15,654 bases of DNA from contig DVKA01000298.1 of NCBI GenBank assembly GCA_018716365.1, positions 1 through 15,654 of the forward strand, given 5' to 3'. This document shows positions 13,295-15,654 of this stretch, one piece after another (the stretch's first letter is position 1; every line of letters begins with the position of its first letter). This DNA comes from Candidatus Caccocola faecipullorum (GTDB taxonomy: Bacteria; Synergistota; Synergistia; Synergistales; Synergistaceae). The notes under the pieces were generated by a model. The model was given only the letters and a program-made list of their open reading frames with translations, had not been told where the DNA came from and ran no database searches. Both the position numbers and the translations under genes were made by a program.

Positions 13295-14419
13295 TTAGTT
13301 AAGCAGACTCTCCTTCAAGGTTTCGGCGATTTTCATCGACGCCTTGCCGTCGCCGAACGGCTGCGCTGCGCAGCGGCGCTCTATCGCCGGTATCGCTTCC
13401 GCGTCTTCGAGCAGATTCAGCGCGGCTTTTCTTATTTTTTCCCTGTCCACACCGACGAGCACGCCGCTGCCGTGTTCCACGGCCTCTGGGCGCTCGGTCA
13501 CTTCGCGCAGGATGAGGACAGGCTTCTTTATAGCGGAGGCCTCTTCCTGCACGCCGCCGCTGTCGCTCAGAATGAATTTCGAACTGTTCATCGCCCAGAC
13601 GAAGTCCGGGTAGTCGAGCGGATCGCAGAGTATGACGTTGCCGCGCCCGTCAAGGTGTTTATGTATAATCTCACGCACTGCGGGATTTTTGTGCATCGGG
13701 ACGACCATCCAAAGCTCCGGGTGAGCGTCGAGTATATCTGTGAGCGCGGAGCATATGCCTTCGAGCGGGCGTCCCCACGACTCGCGCCTGTGCGCAGTGA
13801 CGAGCACGAACGGCGCTCCCTCCGGCAGCGCCCTCAGCTCTTCGCAGTCCGGCTTCGTGCGCGCGGCGACGGTATAGAAAAGCGCGTCTATTACCGTGTT
13901 GCCGGTGACGCTTATCGCGCTCTCCTTCATGCCTTCTTTTCTGAGATTCTCAGCCGCGAGCGCAGTCGGCGCGAAGCCCCACGCCGCGAACTTGTCTACG
14001 AGGACGCGGTTCATCTCCTCGGGGAACGGCAGCCGCATATTCCAGCTGCGCAGTCCCGCCTCGACGTGGCCTACGGGTATGCCGCGGTAGAAGGCCGCGA
14101 GCCCCGCGGCGAATGTCGTCGTCGTGTCGCCGTGCACAAGCACGGCTGAAGGCAGCGTCTCGTCGTAGTACTCTCCGGCGCCCTTCAGCACTGACGCCGT
14201 GATGTAGTCGAGCGACTGGCGCTCTTTCATTATATGGAGATTTCTGTCGGCCGTTATCTTGAAAAAGTCGAGCACCTGGTCGAGCATCGCCGCGTGCTGG
14301 CCTGTCGCAAGCACGCGCACGTCGAAAAGGTCCTGTTTCTGCAAAGCGATGACGACGGGCGCCATCTTTATGGCTTCAGGACGGGTTCCTATTACGCAGA
14401 CGATTTTTTTTCTATCCAT
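13295..14419 (-). CDS. wecB: UDP-N-acetylglucosamine 2-epimerase (non-hydrolysing)
   Basis: WecB interconverts UDP-GlcNAc and UDP-ManNAc, supplying ManNAc-type sugars for surface glycans. The 374 residues show GTRPEAIK (11-18), HGDTTT (96-101), HVEAGLRS (118-125), PFPEEMNR (131-138), VTGNTVID (171-178), TAHRRESWGR and LSDSGGVQEEA, all typical of the non-hydrolysing family. Length is complete. ATG at 14419 has GGAGG six bases upstream. The 17-base gap to the WecA-like gene suggests the two act in the same glycan pathway. No UDP-ManNAc dehydrogenase (wecC) is in the window. Confidence 0.96.
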   Translation of the reverse strand: MDRKKIVCVIGTRPEAIKMAPVVIALQKQDLFDVRVLATGQHAAMLDQVLDFFKITADRNLHIMKERQSLDYITASVLKGAGEYYDETLPSAVLVHGDTTTTFAAGLAAFYRGIPVGHVEAGLRSWNMRLPFPEEMNRVLVDKFAAWGFAPTALAAENLRKEGMKESAISVTGNTVIDALFYTVAARTKPDCEELRALPEGAPFVLVTAHRRESWGRPLEGICSALTDILDAHPELWMVVPMHKNPAVREIIHKHLDGRGNVILCDPLDYPDFVWAMNSSKFILSDSGGVQEEASAIKKPVLILREVTERPEAVEHGSGVLVGVDREKIRKAALNLLEDAEAIPAIERRCAAQPFGDGKASMKIAETLKESLLN

Positions 14420-14436
14420 ATGGAACCTCCGCTATT

Positions 14437-15327
14437 TTACAAAAAATTAAAGACCGGCACTCCCAGAAGCCGCATTCCGCAGCTCAGGAAGAGGCCGTGA
14501 GCAGCGCCCAAAACGACGAGCACGGCGAACTTCGGCAGTCCCGCGTCCTGGAGTTTATGATGCGCGTGTCCGCGGTCCGGCTCGAACGGCGACTTGTGCG
14601 TCAGTATGCGCCGCGTCATCGCGACAAGCGTATCGACGACGGGGACGCCGCCTAAAAATAATAGCACAAAGGCGATATGAAAGAATCCCGTTTCAAATAT
14701 ATTCGGGAAAATGCTCCAAGCGAGCTGCGACGAGCATATGTATCCGAGCAGCGTGCTTCCGCCGTCTCCGAGAAATGTACGCGGCTGCGGGAAGTTCCAG
14801 AGAAGCACGCCGAAGACTAGGCCGGCGAACGGCAGCCATACGCCGCCGCTCCCGACGATGAGCGCGCAGAGCGATGTAATCAGCGTTATCGTGAGACAGA
14901 GGCCGTCCATGCCGTCGATGAGGTTGTAGGCGTTCGTCGCCCCGGCGATCCAGAGGATCATGAGCGCGCGCTGCCACACAGGCACGGGCAGCGGCCACAC
15001 CACCCACGCCGCCGCCATGAGATGAAAAATGAGGCGGACGAGCGGCGGCAGCGGGTGCATATCGTCCATGTAGCCGACGATAAATATCATCGTCGCGCCT
15101 GTGGCGATGTACGGCACTTCGACGCCGGGGTTGCCTGTGAAGAGCGCCCAGAGCAGGTAGCCGCTCCACAGCACAAGCCCCGCGCCGCGCGGCATCACGC
15201 TGCGGTGTTTTTTCCTTCCTCCGGGAACGTCGAGCAGCCGGAATTTCTCGGCGAGTGCGATCGCCATCGGCGTACCTACGAGCCCCCAGAGGAAGGTCAT
15301 AAGCGTAAAAAGGTATACGGGAAACAA
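14437..15327 (-). CDS. wecA: WecA/TagO-family undecaprenyl-phosphate glycosyl-1-phosphate transferase
   Basis: Enzymes of this MraY/WecA superfamily move a sugar-1-phosphate (usually GlcNAc-1-phosphate) from UDP-sugar to undecaprenyl phosphate at the inner membrane, starting a lipid-linked glycan. Motifs in order are DVPGGRKKH (33-41), the Asp pair YMDDMHP (88-89), NAYNLIDGMDGL (132-143), FLGDGGST (185-192) and DRGHAHH (251-257), the last being WecA-like rather than MraY-like. There are about eight to ten hydrophobic segments. At 296 residues it is shorter than typical WecA proteins. The start is TTG with GGAGG five bases upstream, 13 bases after upp. Position beside wecB supports GlcNAc as substrate, which is inference. 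Confidence 0.9.
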   Translation of the reverse strand: MFPVYLFTLMTFLWGLVGTPMAIALAEKFRLLDVPGGRKKHRSVMPRGAGLVLWSGYLLWALFTGNPGVEVPYIATGATMIFIVGYMDDMHPLPPLVRLIFHLMAAAWVVWPLPVPVWQRALMILWIAGATNAYNLIDGMDGLCLTITLITSLCALIVGSGGVWLPFAGLVFGVLLWNFPQPRTFLGDGGSTLLGYICSSQLAWSIFPNIFETGFFHIAFVLLFLGGVPVVDTLVAMTRRILTHKSPFEPDRGHAHHKLQDAGLPKFAVLVVLGAAHGLFLSCGMRLLGVPVFNFL

Positions 15328-15340
15328 GAACGCCTCCGTT

Positions 15341-15654
15341 TTACTTTGTGCCGAAGAGCCTGTCGCCTGCGTCTCCGAGTCCCGGAACGATGTAGCCGTG
15401 GTCGTTGAGGTGGCTGTCGACGGCGGCGACGTAGATGTCTACGTCGGGATGCTCTTCGTGGAACTTTGCAATTCCTTCCGGCGCCGCGAGCAGAGAGACG
15501 AGCGAGACGCGTTTTCCGCCGCGCGCCTTGATGTGGCTGACAGCAGCGGCGGCCGAGCCGCCAGTCGCGAGCATCGGGTCGACGACGAAGATGTCGCGCT
15601 CCGATATGTCGGCGGGGAGCTTGCAGTAGTAGTCTACCGGCTTCAGCGTCGCGG
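15341..15654 (-). CDS. upp: Uracil phosphoribosyltransferase, C-terminal half (gene runs off the right edge)
   Basis: Upp salvages uracil with PRPP to give UMP. The visible 104 residues read in from the window edge. They contain the PRPP-binding loop [16 protein letters not shown], a LLAAPEGI segment, and the ending [19 protein letters not shown], all typical of bacterial Upp. About the first 100 residues are outside the window. It is followed after 13 bases by the WecA-like gene on the same strand, so it is probably upstream in the same transcript. Confidence 0.96.
   Translation of the reverse strand, partial: ATLKPVDYYCKLPADISERDIFVVDPMLATGGSAAAAVSHIKARGGKRVSLVSLLAAPEGIAKFHEEHPDVDIYVAAVDSHLNDHGYIVPGLGDAGDRLFGTK

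Noticed and set aside
12887..14149. Long plus-strand open reading frame of 420 codons opposite wecB and murA
   Set aside because: It lies fully antisense to two genes with strong family motifs, shows no recognisable domain, and is rich in Arg, Ala, His and Glu as expected of a GC-rich shadow frame.

Overview
The window suggests a GC-rich, diderm, probably anaerobic bacterium. A Synergistota member (Cloacibacillus/Synergistes-like) fits best, but that placement is an inference from gene content and was not tested by a search. BamA and RseP indicate an outer membrane. The MEP-pathway enzymes, the Fe-S type-4 uracil-DNA glycosylase and the arginine deiminase genes fit an amino-acid-using anaerobe. 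Every gene I can support lies on the minus strand, so transcription runs from high to low coordinates. I see no CRISPR array, insertion sequence, phage gene or rRNA.

Region A (15654 down to 5680) is one long, tightly packed gene string: upp (3' part only), a WecA/TagO-type glycosyl-1-phosphate transferase, wecB, murA, a P-loop protein with an Asp23-like C-terminal domain, a type-4 uracil-DNA glycosylase, uppS, cdsA, dxr, rseP and ispG. Gaps run from about 30 bases down to none, and several genes overlap by 4 or 14 bases. TTG and GTG starts are common and sit behind good Shine-Dalgarno sequences. The theme is the envelope. Dxr and IspG make isoprenoid precursors and UppS makes the C55 lipid carrier. 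The WecA-like enzyme and WecB start a lipid-linked glycan, MurA starts peptidoglycan, CdsA feeds phospholipids and RseP is the intramembrane protease.

Region B (5679 to 3199) is a two-gene arginine unit, arcA and an ornithine carbamoyltransferase. It has its own upstream region with a perfect 9-bp inverted repeat over a candidate promoter, and it ends in a strong intrinsic terminator. No carbamate kinase or arginine/ornithine antiporter gene is present in the window.

Region C (3198 to 2832) holds tandem tRNA-Gly(CCC) and tRNA-Thr(CGT) genes, with an extended -10 promoter upstream and an intrinsic terminator downstream.

Region D (2758 to 1) is a third unit with a good sigma-70-type promoter: a histidine phosphatase, a compact sigma factor with regions 2 and 4 but no clear region 3, a single-pass membrane protein of unknown family, and bamA (5' part only). 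The order sigma factor, single-pass membrane protein, bamA, in the same neighbourhood as the site-2 protease RseP, makes a sigma/anti-sigma envelope-stress module a testable idea. The other main item of interest is the P-loop/Asp23-like fusion next to murA.
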